Assembly: GCA_049585795.1 (NCBI GenBank)
Contig: JBAVAQ010000088.1
Coordinates: 1-64,000, forward strand
Length of the DNA: 64,000 bases
Source of the DNA: JABDBE01 sp049585795
Lineage (GTDB): Bacteria; Acidobacteriota; Terriglobia; Terriglobales; Acidobacteriaceae
Direction: 5' to 3'
Shown here piece after piece: positions 9,908 through 18,937 of this stretch. The number at the start of each line of letters is the position of its first letter. Within the stretch, counting starts at the first letter, position 1. The notes under the pieces were generated by a model that did not search any database, was not told where the DNA came from, and saw nothing but the letters and a program-made list of their open reading frames with translations. The position numbers and the translations under genes were made by a program.

Positions 9908-11296
9908 CTATTCTCCGCCCACCATCAGCCCATCAATTCTGATCGTCGGGCATGCCACCGCGCCGCGGAACTCGAGGTCGTTCCCGATCTCGGAGATCTG
10001 GAAGAACATTTCCTTCAAATTTCCGGCCACCGTAATCTCTTCAACGGGATAAGCAAGCTCTCCGCCAGAAATCCAAAGTCCCGATGCACCGCGCGAATAG
10101 TCGCCGGTCACCAGGTTGGCTCCGTGTCCGAGAAATTCGGTGACGTAGAGGCCGTCTTTGATCTCGGAGATGATCTGCCTGGGCGTTTTTGCGCCCGGCT
10201 GCAGGAAATAATTTCCGGGGCCAATTCCCGGCGTTCCTGCCAAGCCGCGAGACGCGTTGCCAGTGGTCTGAAAGCCGAGTTTTTTCGCGGTGTAGGTGTT
10301 CAGCAGATAAGACTTGAGCGCGCCGTTTTCTATGACAATCGTCCGCCTTGATGGAATGCCCTCACCGTCAAACGGGCTGGTTCCAAAACCGCCGGGGATG
10401 GTGCCGTCGTCGATCACGGTGACACTGTCTCCAGCGACTTTTTGTCCCAACTTGCCCGCGAGGAACGACGCCCCGCGATACACCGAGTCTCCATTCACTC
10501 CCTCGAAAATGTGCTCGAGGATCGAGTTCGATACCATGGGATCAAGAACCACGGGGACTTTCGCGGTCTTTGATTTTCGGGCTCCGAGGCGGCGCAATGT
10601 GCGCTGGGCGGCTGTCTTTCCTACATGCTCCGGGGACTCAAGTCGGCTCAGACTGCGCGCCACCGAGAACCAATAATCGCGTTGTTTGGTGCCGTCCTCG
10701 GACTGCGCAATCGGCACAGCGGCAAGAGAACAATAAGAACGCTGGTATTCGCCGACGAATCCATGAGAGTTGGCGAGAATCTTATGTCCGGTCGCGGCTT
10801 CGAACGAGCCGCCTTCGGAATTCTTGATCCGAGGATCGTAGTCGAGTGCAGCCTTCTCTGCGCGGCGCGCGTAACTGATCCGCTCTTCTCCGGGAAGGGA
10901 ATAAACGTCAGCGGAGTATAGATCGAGGTCGCCGGGGAGCGAGCCTAGCTGCGAAGCGTCCGGTATTCCGCCAAACGGATCTTCCGACGTGATTTTGGAA
11001 AGCTCGAGCGCCGATTTCACCATGCGGTCGAGACCACCCCGAGAAAAGTCGCTGGAATAGGTGCTGGCCGCGCGTTGGCCGTTGAAAACACGCAGGCCGA
11101 TCGCTTTCGATCCGGACTCCTTCAGAGTCTCGACCTGCCCTAAACGGACAACGGTAGAGAACTCATCGCCTTCGCGAATCACACATTCCGCAGCAGTCGC
11201 CCCGCCGGACACAGCCCGACGAACGATGTCCTGAGCCAGTTCGCGCAGGTCGGTTTCAATTTTCTGGTTTCGAGTTTCTAGCTGAGTTTGGGACAT
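9908..11296 (-). CDS. tldE: TldE/PmbA, inactive partner of the TldD metalloprotease
   Basis: TldE and TldD form a heterodimer that cleaves unfolded peptides and matures some RiPPs; TldE is the subunit without the zinc motif. The 462-residue product shows the family features VRLGQVETLKESGSKAIGLRVF, VVLDPMVSNSILEHIFEGVNGDSVYRG and the C-terminal GNLKEMF-x-IxEIGNDLEFRG. There is no HExxxH. The start is placed at MSQTQLETRN because the upstream frame consists of a dispersed CACGAAGG repeat. tldD lies directly upstream in the same direction. Confidence 0.93.
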   Translation of the reverse strand: MSQTQLETRNQKIETDLRELAQDIVRRAVSGGATAAECVIREGDEFSTVVRLGQVETLKESGSKAIGLRVFNGQRAASTYSSDFSRGGLDRMVKSALELSKITSEDPFGGIPDASQLGSLPGDLDLYSADVYSLPGEERISYARRAEKAALDYDPRIKNSEGGSFEAATGHKILANSHGFVGEYQRSYCSLAAVPIAQSEDGTKQRDYWFSVARSLSRLESPEHVGKTAAQRTLRRLGARKSKTAKVPVVLDPMVSNSILEHIFEGVNGDSVYRGASFLAGKLGQKVAGDSVTVIDDGTIPGGFGTSPFDGEGIPSRRTIVIENGALKSYLLNTYTAKKLGFQTTGNASRGLAGTPGIGPGNYFLQPGAKTPRQIISEIKDGLYVTEFLGHGANLVTGDYSRGASGLWISGGELAYPVEEITVAGNLKEMFFQISEIGNDLEFRGAVACPTIRIDGLMVGGE

Positions 11297-11320
11297 AGAA
11301 TTCGCTAAATTCACAGCATT

Positions 11321-11396
11321 TCTCCGTGTACCTTCGTGTCCTTCGTGGTTAATGCATTTAAAGACGTCAACCACGAAGGTACACAAAGGAACACGA
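11321..11396. repeat. Palindromic CACGAAGGTACAC repeat between tldD and tldE
   Basis: GTGTACCTTCGTGTCCTTCG and GTGGTT on one side are mirrored by AACCACGAAGGTACAC on the other, around a short A/T-rich centre. Related copies lie at 22299-22340 (half) and 47244-47330. It separates two genes of one operon and could form an RNA hairpin between them. Confidence 0.75.
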
Positions 11397-11413
11397 CCAG
11401 ACTGGTCGCAGAT

Positions 11414-12865
11414 TTACTGCATGAAGCCGCCGGCATCTTTTCTGGCGGTCCCGCCTACGGTCAAGCGATCGATTTTAATGGTCGGAATACCGACGCCAAC
11501 GGGAACGGCCTGCCCGTCCTTGCCGCACGTGCCAACGCCTTCGTCGAGTTTCAGGTCATTCCCGACCATTGAAACGCGAGTGAGCACATCCGGCCCGTTT
11601 CCGATCAACGTTGCCCCTTTGATTGGTGCCGTGATCTGACCATCTTCGATCAAATAGGCCTCCGATGCTGAAAAGACAAACTTCCCGTTCGTAATGTCCA
11701 CCTGCCCACCGCCAAAGTTCACCGCGTAGAGCCCATGACGAACCGAACGAATAATATCCTGCGGATCGTCCTCGCCCGCGAGCATATAGGTGTTGGTCAT
11801 GCGTGGCATGGGAATGTGCTCATAGCTTTCGCGGCGCCCGTTGCCGGTATCGGCCATCCCCATCAAGCGCGCCGACAGCTTGTCGCTCAGGTATCCCTTC
11901 AAGACGCCCTTTTCGATCAGAACGGTATTCTGTGTGGGCTCGCCTTCATCGTCAACGTTCAGTGAGCCGCGTCGCCACGGCATAGTGCCGTTATCCACGA
12001 CCGTGCACTTTTCACTGGCCACACGTTTTCCGATCAAGCCTGCGAAGGCGGAAGTCTGCTTGCGATTGAAATCCGCCTCCAGCCCATGACCAACCGCTTC
12101 GTGCAGAAGCACGCCGGGCCAGCCGGGACCGAGGACCACTTCCATCTCGCCAGCCGGTGCTTCGCGTGCGTCCAACTGCAAGATCGCCTGCCGCGACGCT
12201 TCTTTGGCAAAATATTCTGGAGTTTTTTCTCCGAAGAAAAAGTCCAGCGCCACGCGTCCACCACCGCCAGCGCTGCCTCGTGCCGAATTGCCATCGGTCT
12301 TCGCGATGCAGGAAACGTTCATGCGCGCGAGCGGTTGAGAATCCTCGGCAAAGGTACCGTCGGACCCGACCACCAAAATGTTTCGCAGCTCGTCCGCATA
12401 GCTGGCGCGTACTTCCTTAATGCGGGGATCGAAGGCTCGCGCCGCCTGATCCGCTCGCATCACCAGCTCGACTTTCGCCGTGATTTCCGCGTCTACAGAA
12501 GGCAGCGTCACCGGATACAAACTGCGCGCAGGTTTCTCCTGGAAGCCGACCGACGGTGTCTTGGCTGGCCCACTGGCAATCAAAGCCGCAGTACGGGCGG
12601 CATGCAGAATCCGCTCGGGTGAAAGATCGTCGGTATAGGCGTATCCCGTACGCTCACCAGCGATCACCCGAATGCCGCATCCGGCGGAAATTCCCTGAGA
12701 AGCAGACTTCACCATGGATTCGTCGACCATGAGTGACGTCGAAGAAAGATATTCAAAATAAAGGTCGCAGTAATCGCCTCCGGCCGAAAGAGCCGCCGCC
12801 AAATAATGCTCAAGATCGCGTTCCGTCAGGCCATAGTGTTGAAAAAAGAATCTATTTTTGTCCAC
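11414..12865 (-). CDS. tldD: Metalloprotease TldD
   Basis: This is the 483-residue catalytic subunit of the TldD/TldE protease. The zinc motif HEAVGHGLEAD (HExxxH) is present, followed by GTMPWRRGSLNVDDEG, the glycine-rich GMADTGNGRRESYEH and the C-terminal VSMVGNDLKLDEGVGTCGK segment. The start is GTG (GTGGACAAAAATAG). tldE follows after a spacer of about 120 bases containing a palindromic repeat. No RiPP precursor gene is visible nearby, so a general peptide-degrading role is more likely than a dedicated biosynthetic one. Confidence 0.95.
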   Translation of the reverse strand: MDKNRFFFQHYGLTERDLEHYLAAALSAGGDYCDLYFEYLSSTSLMVDESMVKSASQGISAGCGIRVIAGERTGYAYTDDLSPERILHAARTAALIASGPAKTPSVGFQEKPARSLYPVTLPSVDAEITAKVELVMRADQAARAFDPRIKEVRASYADELRNILVVGSDGTFAEDSQPLARMNVSCIAKTDGNSARGSAGGGGRVALDFFFGEKTPEYFAKEASRQAILQLDAREAPAGEMEVVLGPGWPGVLLHEAVGHGLEADFNRKQTSAFAGLIGKRVASEKCTVVDNGTMPWRRGSLNVDDEGEPTQNTVLIEKGVLKGYLSDKLSARLMGMADTGNGRRESYEHIPMPRMTNTYMLAGEDDPQDIIRSVRHGLYAVNFGGGQVDITNGKFVFSASEAYLIEDGQITAPIKGATLIGNGPDVLTRVSMVGNDLKLDEGVGTCGKDGQAVPVGVGIPTIKIDRLTVGGTARKDAGGFMQ

Positions 12866-13032
12866 GCTGATTAGATGCCCTCGGACTCGGAAAAGCTGCG
12901 TGAGTCATTATCCCATACGTGCTCGCGTTGGCGCGGGCGCGCCGGCGTTTCTTGTGTACAAAGCTGACCGATTCAAAAGGCCATGTTCACTCATCACAGA
13001 CGAGTTGGTAATCCGACTGAAACAATCTCGCA

Positions 13033-14577
13033 GTGACCCCTGAATCCCTGGTGCGCACGGTGGAGGACTTTCTGCTGTGTGCCCATGATGCCGTAATCAT
13101 CGAAGACGGGGCAGTGGTTTTTGATCTCGCTCAATCCAAATATTCCATCTCCGGAGAACGCAACAAGTGCCTGCTGCACTTGTGGTCGGAGGAACGGAAC
13201 TTCGTGCGGCGAGTTTTGGAAGCCGAGGTTAAGAATGAGACCATGCGGCTGGCAGTGCAGCGTCTGGGACAGTCGAAGCCTACCAAGCTGGAGATTTGCC
13301 GCGAACGCGACCGTCGCACCCCCACCGCGAAGCGGACCGCGCGCGTAGCCTACCAGCGAGTTCTGCAACGCGTGCTGCAGCGACACTTTTCCGGTCTTAT
13401 CCTAGACCGCCTCAGTACCTCCATGGATCTCGAGCGGTCGTTTGGTCCGGTCTATGCGCGGGGTTTACTGCATCGTGGGCAATCCGCTTTCGCGGTGCTG
13501 GGTGTGAACGGGCAGGAGACGCAGGGGTCCGCCGATGCGGCGTTGACCTTCGGCATTCTGTGGCTCGACGCTTGCCGGGTCGCGAAAGCCGGGAAGTTTG
13601 TCGTCGAAGGGCTGAAGCTATTCCTGCCTGCGGGAACATCCGCCCTGACTCGGGAACGCATGGCGCATTTGAACAACGACGCGGCTAAGTGGCAGTTGTA
13701 CGAACTGGAAGATCGCGACGATAACATGAAGACGTTGGATATCTCCGACTGCGGCAACGTAGCGACTCGCCTCGTGCACTCGACCGACGAAACCGCAGTA
13801 CAGGCGAGGTTCGCCCCTGCGATTGAGCAGGTTCGCGGTCTGATGTCGGAAGCAGAAGTCGCAACTTTGTCGCCTGCCGAAATTGCATTCCGTTGTCATG
13901 GCCTGGAGTTCGCGCGAGCACGCCTGGCTCATGAGCCGGGATCGTTTCAGAGCACTTCCCAAATCGTCTTCGGCATAGGCACACAGGAACGGATTCTCAC
14001 TGAGGCAAACTTCGCGGCCTTCACTCAGCTGATACGAAGCATCGGCGAAGTTCGCCATGCCGAGGGCCCGCGCGACCATCCTCTATGGCGGCTGCATCCG
14101 GAGCGCTGGCTGGAATCGCTAGTCGTGCGAGAGGTCGCAGCTCTTGACGAACGCCTCGACTCAGCACGTTTGTATTCGCAGGTGCCGGCATTCTCAGCGT
14201 CCGATCGCGCTATGATCGACGTGCTCACGGCTACGCGCGACGGTCGTCTCGCGGTAGTCGAACTCAAAGCTGACGAGGACATTCATCTGCCTTTGCAAGG
14301 ACTCGACTATTGGGCACGAGTCGCGTGGCACCACGCCCGTGGCGAGTTTCAGCGCTTCGGATACTTTCCGGGACGGGAATTGCGGACCGACAAGCCGCTG
14401 CTTTTCCTGGTGGCTCCGGCCCTGCATGTGCATCCCGCGACCGACACGCTGCTGCATTACATCTCGCCCGAGATTGATTGGGCGTTGCTGGGTATTGATG
14501 AGCGATGGCGCGAGGGAGTGAGGGTCGTGTTCCGGAAACGACCCGTGCGAAATCAGCAAATGATCAGAGCTGGGTAG
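13033..14577 (+). CDS. Uncharacterised protein with C-terminal PD-(D/E)XK nuclease-like domain
   Basis: I do not recognise the family of this 514-residue protein. The C-terminal part contains D396 in MIDVLTA, then E410 and K412 in LAVVELKAD: a D, about 13 residues, ExK arrangement with a hydrophobic strand, as in PD-(D/E)XK nucleases. A helix with QGLDYWARVAWHH follows, as in nuclease-like restriction proteins. The N-terminal 350 residues show no recognised motif; residues 30-120 are basic and helical. No signal peptide or membrane segment is seen. The GTG start overlaps no neighbour. It may be a DNA repair or defence nuclease, which is inference. Confidence 0.65.
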   Translation: MTPESLVRTVEDFLLCAHDAVIIEDGAVVFDLAQSKYSISGERNKCLLHLWSEERNFVRRVLEAEVKNETMRLAVQRLGQSKPTKLEICRERDRRTPTAKRTARVAYQRVLQRVLQRHFSGLILDRLSTSMDLERSFGPVYARGLLHRGQSAFAVLGVNGQETQGSADAALTFGILWLDACRVAKAGKFVVEGLKLFLPAGTSALTRERMAHLNNDAAKWQLYELEDRDDNMKTLDISDCGNVATRLVHSTDETAVQARFAPAIEQVRGLMSEAEVATLSPAEIAFRCHGLEFARARLAHEPGSFQSTSQIVFGIGTQERILTEANFAAFTQLIRSIGEVRHAEGPRDHPLWRLHPERWLESLVVREVAALDERLDSARLYSQVPAFSASDRAMIDVLTATRDGRLAVVELKADEDIHLPLQGLDYWARVAWHHARGEFQRFGYFPGRELRTDKPLLFLVAPALHVHPATDTLLHYISPEIDWALLGIDERWREGVRVVFRKRPVRNQQMIRAG

Positions 14578-14623
14578 CTCGCCGCGCACTAAGTCCGTGC
14601 TCATCCGCGCGGATCCCTCTGGC

Positions 14624-15124
14624 CTACTTCTCTGGCCAGGCTCCCAGCATGCGGCGCACGTCCAGCATCTGCCCCAGGTGATACGCGTTGTGATCGGCCA
14701 CCAGCAGGGCTTCGCGGAGGACGGTCTGGCCATCGCCCCATGGGATTCGGGCGAACAGGTTAGTCTTGGGGTCGCCCACCAGCTTTTGCATCGCCTTCAA
14801 ATCCTGTCGGAATTTCTTCACGCTAGTATTCCAGGCCGCAGCACTCGGCGGCGTATCCGTTTCCGGCCAATATCCTTCGGGCCATCCGGGAGAGACGTGT
14901 TTCGGGTTGCGGCTGAATTCGAGAATGTCCCGTTGCGCAATCCGCAAATGTTCCAACAGCATCCAGAGCGAATGCGGCAGGCCGGCAGGCTTTTGTCCGA
15001 ATACTTCCGGCTTAATGCCAGCAACGACATCGTCAAACTTGGCATGAGCACCGCCTCCTTCGAGCAAATAAACAACATGCTCGCGCAGAGCCTTGTCTTT
15101 TCGGTCCTGCTTATTAGTTTTCAT
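14624..15124 (-). CDS. DinB-family protein
   Basis: The 166-residue DinB-fold protein has the histidine pattern GAHAKFDDVVAG, SLWMLLEHLRIAQRDI and VADHNAYHLGQML. The last gives the HNAYHxGQ motif typical of one DinB subgroup with a metal site. The biochemical activity is unknown. It is transcribed opposite to the PD-(D/E)XK protein and directly follows the UvrC-like gene in direction, with only about 25 bases between them, so the two may share a transcript. Confidence 0.85.
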   Translation of the reverse strand: MKTNKQDRKDKALREHVVYLLEGGGAHAKFDDVVAGIKPEVFGQKPAGLPHSLWMLLEHLRIAQRDILEFSRNPKHVSPGWPEGYWPETDTPPSAAAWNTSVKKFRQDLKAMQKLVGDPKTNLFARIPWGDGQTVLREALLVADHNAYHLGQMLDVRRMLGAWPEK

Positions 15125-15150
15125 AGTGCATGACTCCTCTCGATGGATAC

Positions 15151-16320
15151 TTATCCGGCAAAGCCGGGTGGGGGATTGAGGACTGCATCGGCTTCCGATT
15201 TCTCGCCGCGATAGACACGCGCAATGCCCCGCACCAGCCGACGCATGGGCAGCGTGCCTTTTTCGTCCAGAAAAAAGATTTCGCCCACGCGGCTGCTCCG
15301 GTAGTACCAGCGTTTCAGCAGCGCCAGGTGCTCCATGGTCTCAAGCGTCGTGCCTACGCTTTCCGTTGGGAACGAGGCGAGGGTTTCCTGGATTCGCGAT
15401 TCCATCGACTGCGACTTAGTGTGTTCCGCGGACTGAATGGGAAACGGCACGGGACCGAAAATGCGAGCTGCATCGATTCGGAAACAATTGACGCATTCTG
15501 GGATGGCGCTCCGCTGCACCATCACGCCCGACAGTCGGTCGATGCGATGAACGACTTCCGGCAATTGGCTCAGCACGGGTTTGAGCTTCTCCAGCCGCGC
15601 GTGCAGGGCAGCGGCATTTTCAAACTCCAGATTACCCGAGGCTCCGTCGCGTTGCGCGGAGATTTCGCGCACCAGAGATTCGCCGCCGCTGTTGAAATAC
15701 GCCTGCACGCGGTTCACTTCGGCGTCGTATTCGTCGGCGCTGCAGCCTTTGAAACAGGGGGCGAGGCACATCTTCATCTCCGAGTAAATGCAGCCTGGGA
15801 ATTTGGGATCCGGATGCAGATCGTCCACGCAGCGCCGCATCTTGAAAAAATCGAGAGAATCGCTGGCAAATTTCTCTGCCGCTGTGCGCGCCGGGAACGG
15901 TCCGTAGTAAATATTGCGACCGCTCAGCCGGCCAAGCCGCGTGGTGACAGATGCGCGTGGAAATTCGTTTTCCAGATGAAGTTTGACCAGGGGCGCAAAA
16001 CGCAGCCGCAAGCGGTTGCCGTAAGTCTTCGGGAACGTTGAGCGCAACAACCGATAAAGCAAAAAGCCAGATTCAAAGTCTGAGCCAGTCGGACTGTATT
16101 CAATCCAGCGCACGCGATCGCGCAAGTTAAGTTTCTTGCTGTGTTCGGAGGGCGCGCCGAGCAGCCGCTGGAGCCGTCGCCGCAGGTTAGCAGTTTTGCT
16201 GACGTAAGGGTCAGATTGGGGATCGTTCCCGCGAAGGAGAAACACGGCAGGCGCGGCTGGAATGGCAGCGAAGACCTCGGAGTCACTACCAGGGACGAAC
16301 TCAAGGCAACAGGAGAGCAC
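15151..16320 (-). CDS. UvrC-like protein lacking the C-terminal nuclease; degenerate GIY-YIG domain
   Basis: The 389-residue protein aligns with the N-terminal half of UvrC. It has a GIY-YIG-like domain, the cysteine-rich segment ending CLAPC, and a UvrB-binding UVR helix pair (LEFENAAALHARLEKL). The RNase H-like and helix-hairpin-helix domains are absent. In the GIY-YIG domain the first tyrosine is replaced (AVFLLR), YIGKA reads YVSKT, NLRRRL keeps the arginine, and the usual catalytic glutamate of LLLE is tyrosine (FLLYRLL). It is therefore unlikely to cut DNA like UvrC or Cho. It may bind UvrB or damaged DNA, which is inference. The start is GTG. Confidence 0.8.
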   Translation of the reverse strand: MLSCCLEFVPGSDSEVFAAIPAAPAVFLLRGNDPQSDPYVSKTANLRRRLQRLLGAPSEHSKKLNLRDRVRWIEYSPTGSDFESGFLLYRLLRSTFPKTYGNRLRLRFAPLVKLHLENEFPRASVTTRLGRLSGRNIYYGPFPARTAAEKFASDSLDFFKMRRCVDDLHPDPKFPGCIYSEMKMCLAPCFKGCSADEYDAEVNRVQAYFNSGGESLVREISAQRDGASGNLEFENAAALHARLEKLKPVLSQLPEVVHRIDRLSGVMVQRSAIPECVNCFRIDAARIFGPVPFPIQSAEHTKSQSMESRIQETLASFPTESVGTTLETMEHLALLKRWYYRSSRVGEIFFLDEKGTLPMRRLVRGIARVYRGEKSEADAVLNPPPGFAG

Positions 16321-16456
16321 AAAGGTAATTCTAGTGCGATCTTCTACTCAGAGGGACGTGCCATGGTTCTTACTTGGGTATCCAAGCCAATACCTGCAGA
16401 GCTTCACTCGGCTTGAATGGGTCTTCGACTATCCCTACCATGTTCCTGCCGGGGGG

Positions 16457-17224
16457 CTAGCGCTGCCGGAATTTGTGCCGATAATCCTTCCCGTTCACCA
16501 GCACAAGCCGGCACATCTCGAACAAGCGGGAACGCATGCGCTCGCCAATGCGGTCGCCCAGTGTCTCTTCGCGCGCTGCGCGACGCGGCCCATCCATTCT
16601 CTCTGCCGCCGCGCTGGGGCCATCCAGGAAATTACTGGTGATAATGGTTGTCAGCTTGTCGTTGTACCGTGCGTTTAGGATCAGACTTACGGTATCCCAG
16701 ACCCACTCTGAAGGCTTCACCGCGCCCAAATCATCCAGTAAGACTACTTCAGTTTCGAAGATCGGCCGCAAAAGATCCAATTCGGTTGTCTGGACTGACG
16801 GATTATAGGAATTCTGAATCTTCTTCAGGAGTTCGCGATAGTCACAAAAGAGACAATGTACGCCCTTTTGCGCAAGTTGTTTCAATGCCGCGACAGACAA
16901 GTGCGTCTTTCCCACTCCACTAGGCCCAATTAGCAAAAGCCCGGACCGATCTATGGGATACTGACTAGACCAAGCTGCGATCTTAATCTTCGCGGAAGAT
17001 ATACCCTCATTTGCGCCAGTTTCATAATTCAAAAATTCGCAATCCACATACCGCGCCGGGATTTCTGACGCGTCCAGAAGATGTTTAGCTTGCGTTTGCA
17101 GAAAACAATCACAGCGCGTAACCCGCCTTTCACCGGCTGAGACTGCACCTTTCCACCCAGTGCCTCCGCATATCGGGCAACTTTGCGGCTCCTCAGCCAA
17201 CTTGGCTACTGCATTTATCTGCAT
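16457..17224 (-). CDS. DnaC/IstB-like helicase loader ATPase with zinc finger
   Basis: This AAA+ protein resembles DnaC/DnaI helicase loaders. An N-terminal zinc finger (CPICGGTGW, then CDC) is followed by Walker A GPSGVGKTH, Walker B VVLLDDLG, sensor I TTIITSNF and the arginine-rich RMRSRLFEMC box. It would load the replicative helicase onto DNA. Its 5' end overlaps the DUF1376-like gene. ATG at 17224, with GGGAG five bases upstream, gives 255 residues; longer starts reach 17317 (286 residues). The pair resembles phage replication modules, but no other phage genes are near. Confidence 0.85.
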   Translation of the reverse strand: MQINAVAKLAEEPQSCPICGGTGWKGAVSAGERRVTRCDCFLQTQAKHLLDASEIPARYVDCEFLNYETGANEGISSAKIKIAAWSSQYPIDRSGLLLIGPSGVGKTHLSVAALKQLAQKGVHCLFCDYRELLKKIQNSYNPSVQTTELDLLRPIFETEVVLLDDLGAVKPSEWVWDTVSLILNARYNDKLTTIITSNFLDGPSAAAERMDGPRRAAREETLGDRIGERMRSRLFEMCRLVLVNGKDYRHKFRQR

Positions 17225-17723
17225 AACACTCCCAGCACGTTCCCCATTGTGTGAGACCAGACTCCGGATGAAGCTTACATTCTTCTCTTCCATTTTCTTT
17301 CTTAAGTGTACCTTCAAAATCTAGATAAGAGGTGGTGTTGTCATCTGTGGATTTAGAGGATTTACGTCTCTTCTTGTGGAATTTGAGTACCTGTTCGTCG
17401 TAGATTTCAAGGAGCACGCGGTTGTAGATCCAAACAGCATCGTCAGTCGTCGAACCCTCACGCTCGAACATGCACAGAATCGGCTCACATTCTTTTTCAA
17501 AGAATTGCCGAGTGCGCGCATTCGCGAGGCGCCACAACTGCCCGTCGTCTGGCAAATATCCGGGTCGCTCTGAAACCCATGACGCAAAGAGTAGATTCAA
17601 ATACCAAGCTTGCTGGTAATCCTTCATGGCCCGGTAGCGTACGTCTCCCACCAAACGGTGAACGTAGAAGGGAAACCACTCCAAGAGTTGATTTCGTCGA
17701 GAACTCACGGATACCGAGGCCAT
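17193..17723 (-). CDS. DUF1376-like replication-module protein
   Basis: This 176-residue protein has the DUF1376-type N-terminus: WFPFYVHRLVGD, then YQQAWYLNLLFASW and GYLPDDGQLWRLA. It then has a basic linker and a C-terminal cysteine cluster (EECKLH, TCWECYADKC) that may bind zinc. DUF1376 proteins usually precede a DnaC-like loader in phage replication regions, and the same order is seen here with overlapping reading frames. The start at MASVSVSSRRN is preferred over a GTG 75 bases upstream. A replication-initiation or loader-partner role is inferred from context. Confidence 0.7.
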   Translation of the reverse strand: MASVSVSSRRNQLLEWFPFYVHRLVGDVRYRAMKDYQQAWYLNLLFASWVSERPGYLPDDGQLWRLANARTRQFFEKECEPILCMFEREGSTTDDAVWIYNRVLLEIYDEQVLKFHKKRRKSSKSTDDNTTSYLDFEGTLKKENGREECKLHPESGLTQWGTCWECYADKCSSQVG

Positions 17724-17860
17724 GGTGTAAGGGTGCGTTTCGAAGAGTGCCGGATAGTAGGAAGTCGCGCAACAGGAAAAAACTCTTCCTCTGTGCACAT
17801 ACTGTGGAGATGTGGTCCAGGTTGTGGATGAAGGCGGAAAAGGGAGCTTAGCAAAATCTT

Positions 17861-17907
17861 GCCGAGCTTTGCTCGGTCGGACAGCCGAGGGCGGCTGTCC
17901 CTACGTG
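17861..17907. repeat. GGACAGCC/GGCTGTCC palindromic repeat, intergenic copy
   Basis: GAGCTTTGCTCGGTCGGACA followed by GCC, then GAGGGCGGCTGTCC, forms a palindrome. It shares TTTGCTCGG, GGACAGCC and GGCTGTCC with two in-frame copies inside mnmE and a diverged copy inside dus. Here it is free of genes, next to the LysR gene end. Confidence 0.65.
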
Positions 17908-17914
17908 ATTCTTG

Positions 17915-18850
17915 CTACGCCGAATGATTGCGCTTGCTCTTGGCTGAACTGCCTCCTGACGAATCTTCATTCGCCGCTTCTCTGACCATCTGCAGGAACG
18001 CACGAGCCTCCGTTCGCAATGGACGATGCCGGGGATGGATCACATCCAGGCTTCGCCGTAGAGGTTCCGCATCCAGGAGTTTTACAGTGGCCAGCTTATG
18101 AGTGCGAATTTCGTGGCCAACCGCGAGTTGGGGAAGGAAAGAAAGTCCCAGCCCGCGGTCGACCATCCGCTTTGCGGTTTCGATGGAGTCGACTTCGAGC
18201 GCTACATTAGGAACCAACCCTGCCGTACGAAACAGGCTATGGGTGAGTGTCCAGTCGCTCGAGCCCCGGTCGTAGAAGATCAGCGGCCAGGTCGCTACTT
18301 GCTCCAGCCGCGCACGGCGCGAGTGTTTCGGACCGCGCTTGGGATGTGCGACCAGCAGCAAGGGATCATCTCGAAGGCTTATAGTTTCGACCTCGGGATG
18401 TTGCAGGGAGCGAGCCAGACCGATTTCTGCCTCCTCGCTCAATACCATATCCAGCACTTCTTTCGAGTGACCTGGCCGAATGCTGATGATCACATGGGGG
18501 TGAGCCCTTTGAAAGCGCTTCAGAATATCGGGCAGAAAATAAACCGAAATCGAGAGCGCAGCCGCAATTTGCAACGGCGTTCCACTGGCTGGTTGCGATT
18601 CATGGACAGCTTGCCGGGCGAGCGCAGCCGTCCGCAAAAGCAGCTCGGCGTGAGGACGAAAAGTGCGACCCGCATCCGAAACGATCAAGCCTCCGCGCGA
18701 GCGCGAAAAAAGCCTTACCCCTAGCGAATCCTCGAGCGCCTTGATTCGGGCGCTCACCGCGGGCTGGCTGATGCGCAAGGCTTCCGCGGCGCGGTGGAAG
18801 CCGCCAAATGTAGCTACCGCGAGAAAGGTCTCAACCTGGTCAATTTCCAT
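17915..18850 (-). CDS. LysR-family transcriptional regulator
   Basis: This 311-residue regulator has the N-terminal winged helix (FLAVATFGGFHRAAEALRIS, QPAVSARIKALE) and a C-terminal periplasmic-binding-like effector domain. It is divergent from isocitrate lyase across about 180 bases that contain GATAA/TTATC boxes, so by the usual LysR arrangement it probably controls aceA and itself. The effector is unknown; a glyoxylate-pathway or acetate-related signal would make sense. The C-terminus ends in a short Ser/Lys-rich tail. Confidence 0.92.
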   Translation of the reverse strand: MEIDQVETFLAVATFGGFHRAAEALRISQPAVSARIKALEDSLGVRLFSRSRGGLIVSDAGRTFRPHAELLLRTAALARQAVHESQPASGTPLQIAAALSISVYFLPDILKRFQRAHPHVIISIRPGHSKEVLDMVLSEEAEIGLARSLQHPEVETISLRDDPLLLVAHPKRGPKHSRRARLEQVATWPLIFYDRGSSDWTLTHSLFRTAGLVPNVALEVDSIETAKRMVDRGLGLSFLPQLAVGHEIRTHKLATVKLLDAEPLRRSLDVIHPRHRPLRTEARAFLQMVREAANEDSSGGSSAKSKRNHSA

Positions 18851-18890
18851 GCTTCCCTACCCGCCGATTTCCGCGTCTAACAACATCCGA

Positions 18891-18937
18891 TTATCACAGA
18901 CTGTCGCTCTGATAACAATCCTTTATCGAGATGATAG
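18891..18937. promoter_or_regulatory. Likely LysR binding region between the regulator and aceA
   Basis: Alternating half-sites are visible: TTATC (18891-18895), GATAA (18911-18915), TTATC (18923-18927) and GATAG (18933-18937). GATAA and the second TTATC are mirror images separated by seven bases, and the outer TTATC and GATAA are separated by fifteen. Multiple phased half-sites in a divergent spacer are typical for LysR-type control. Confidence 0.55.

Noticed and set aside
15130..16041. Plus-strand open frame of about 300 codons
   Set aside because: It is antisense to the UvrC-like gene; the conserved CLAPC and UVR motifs are on the other strand.
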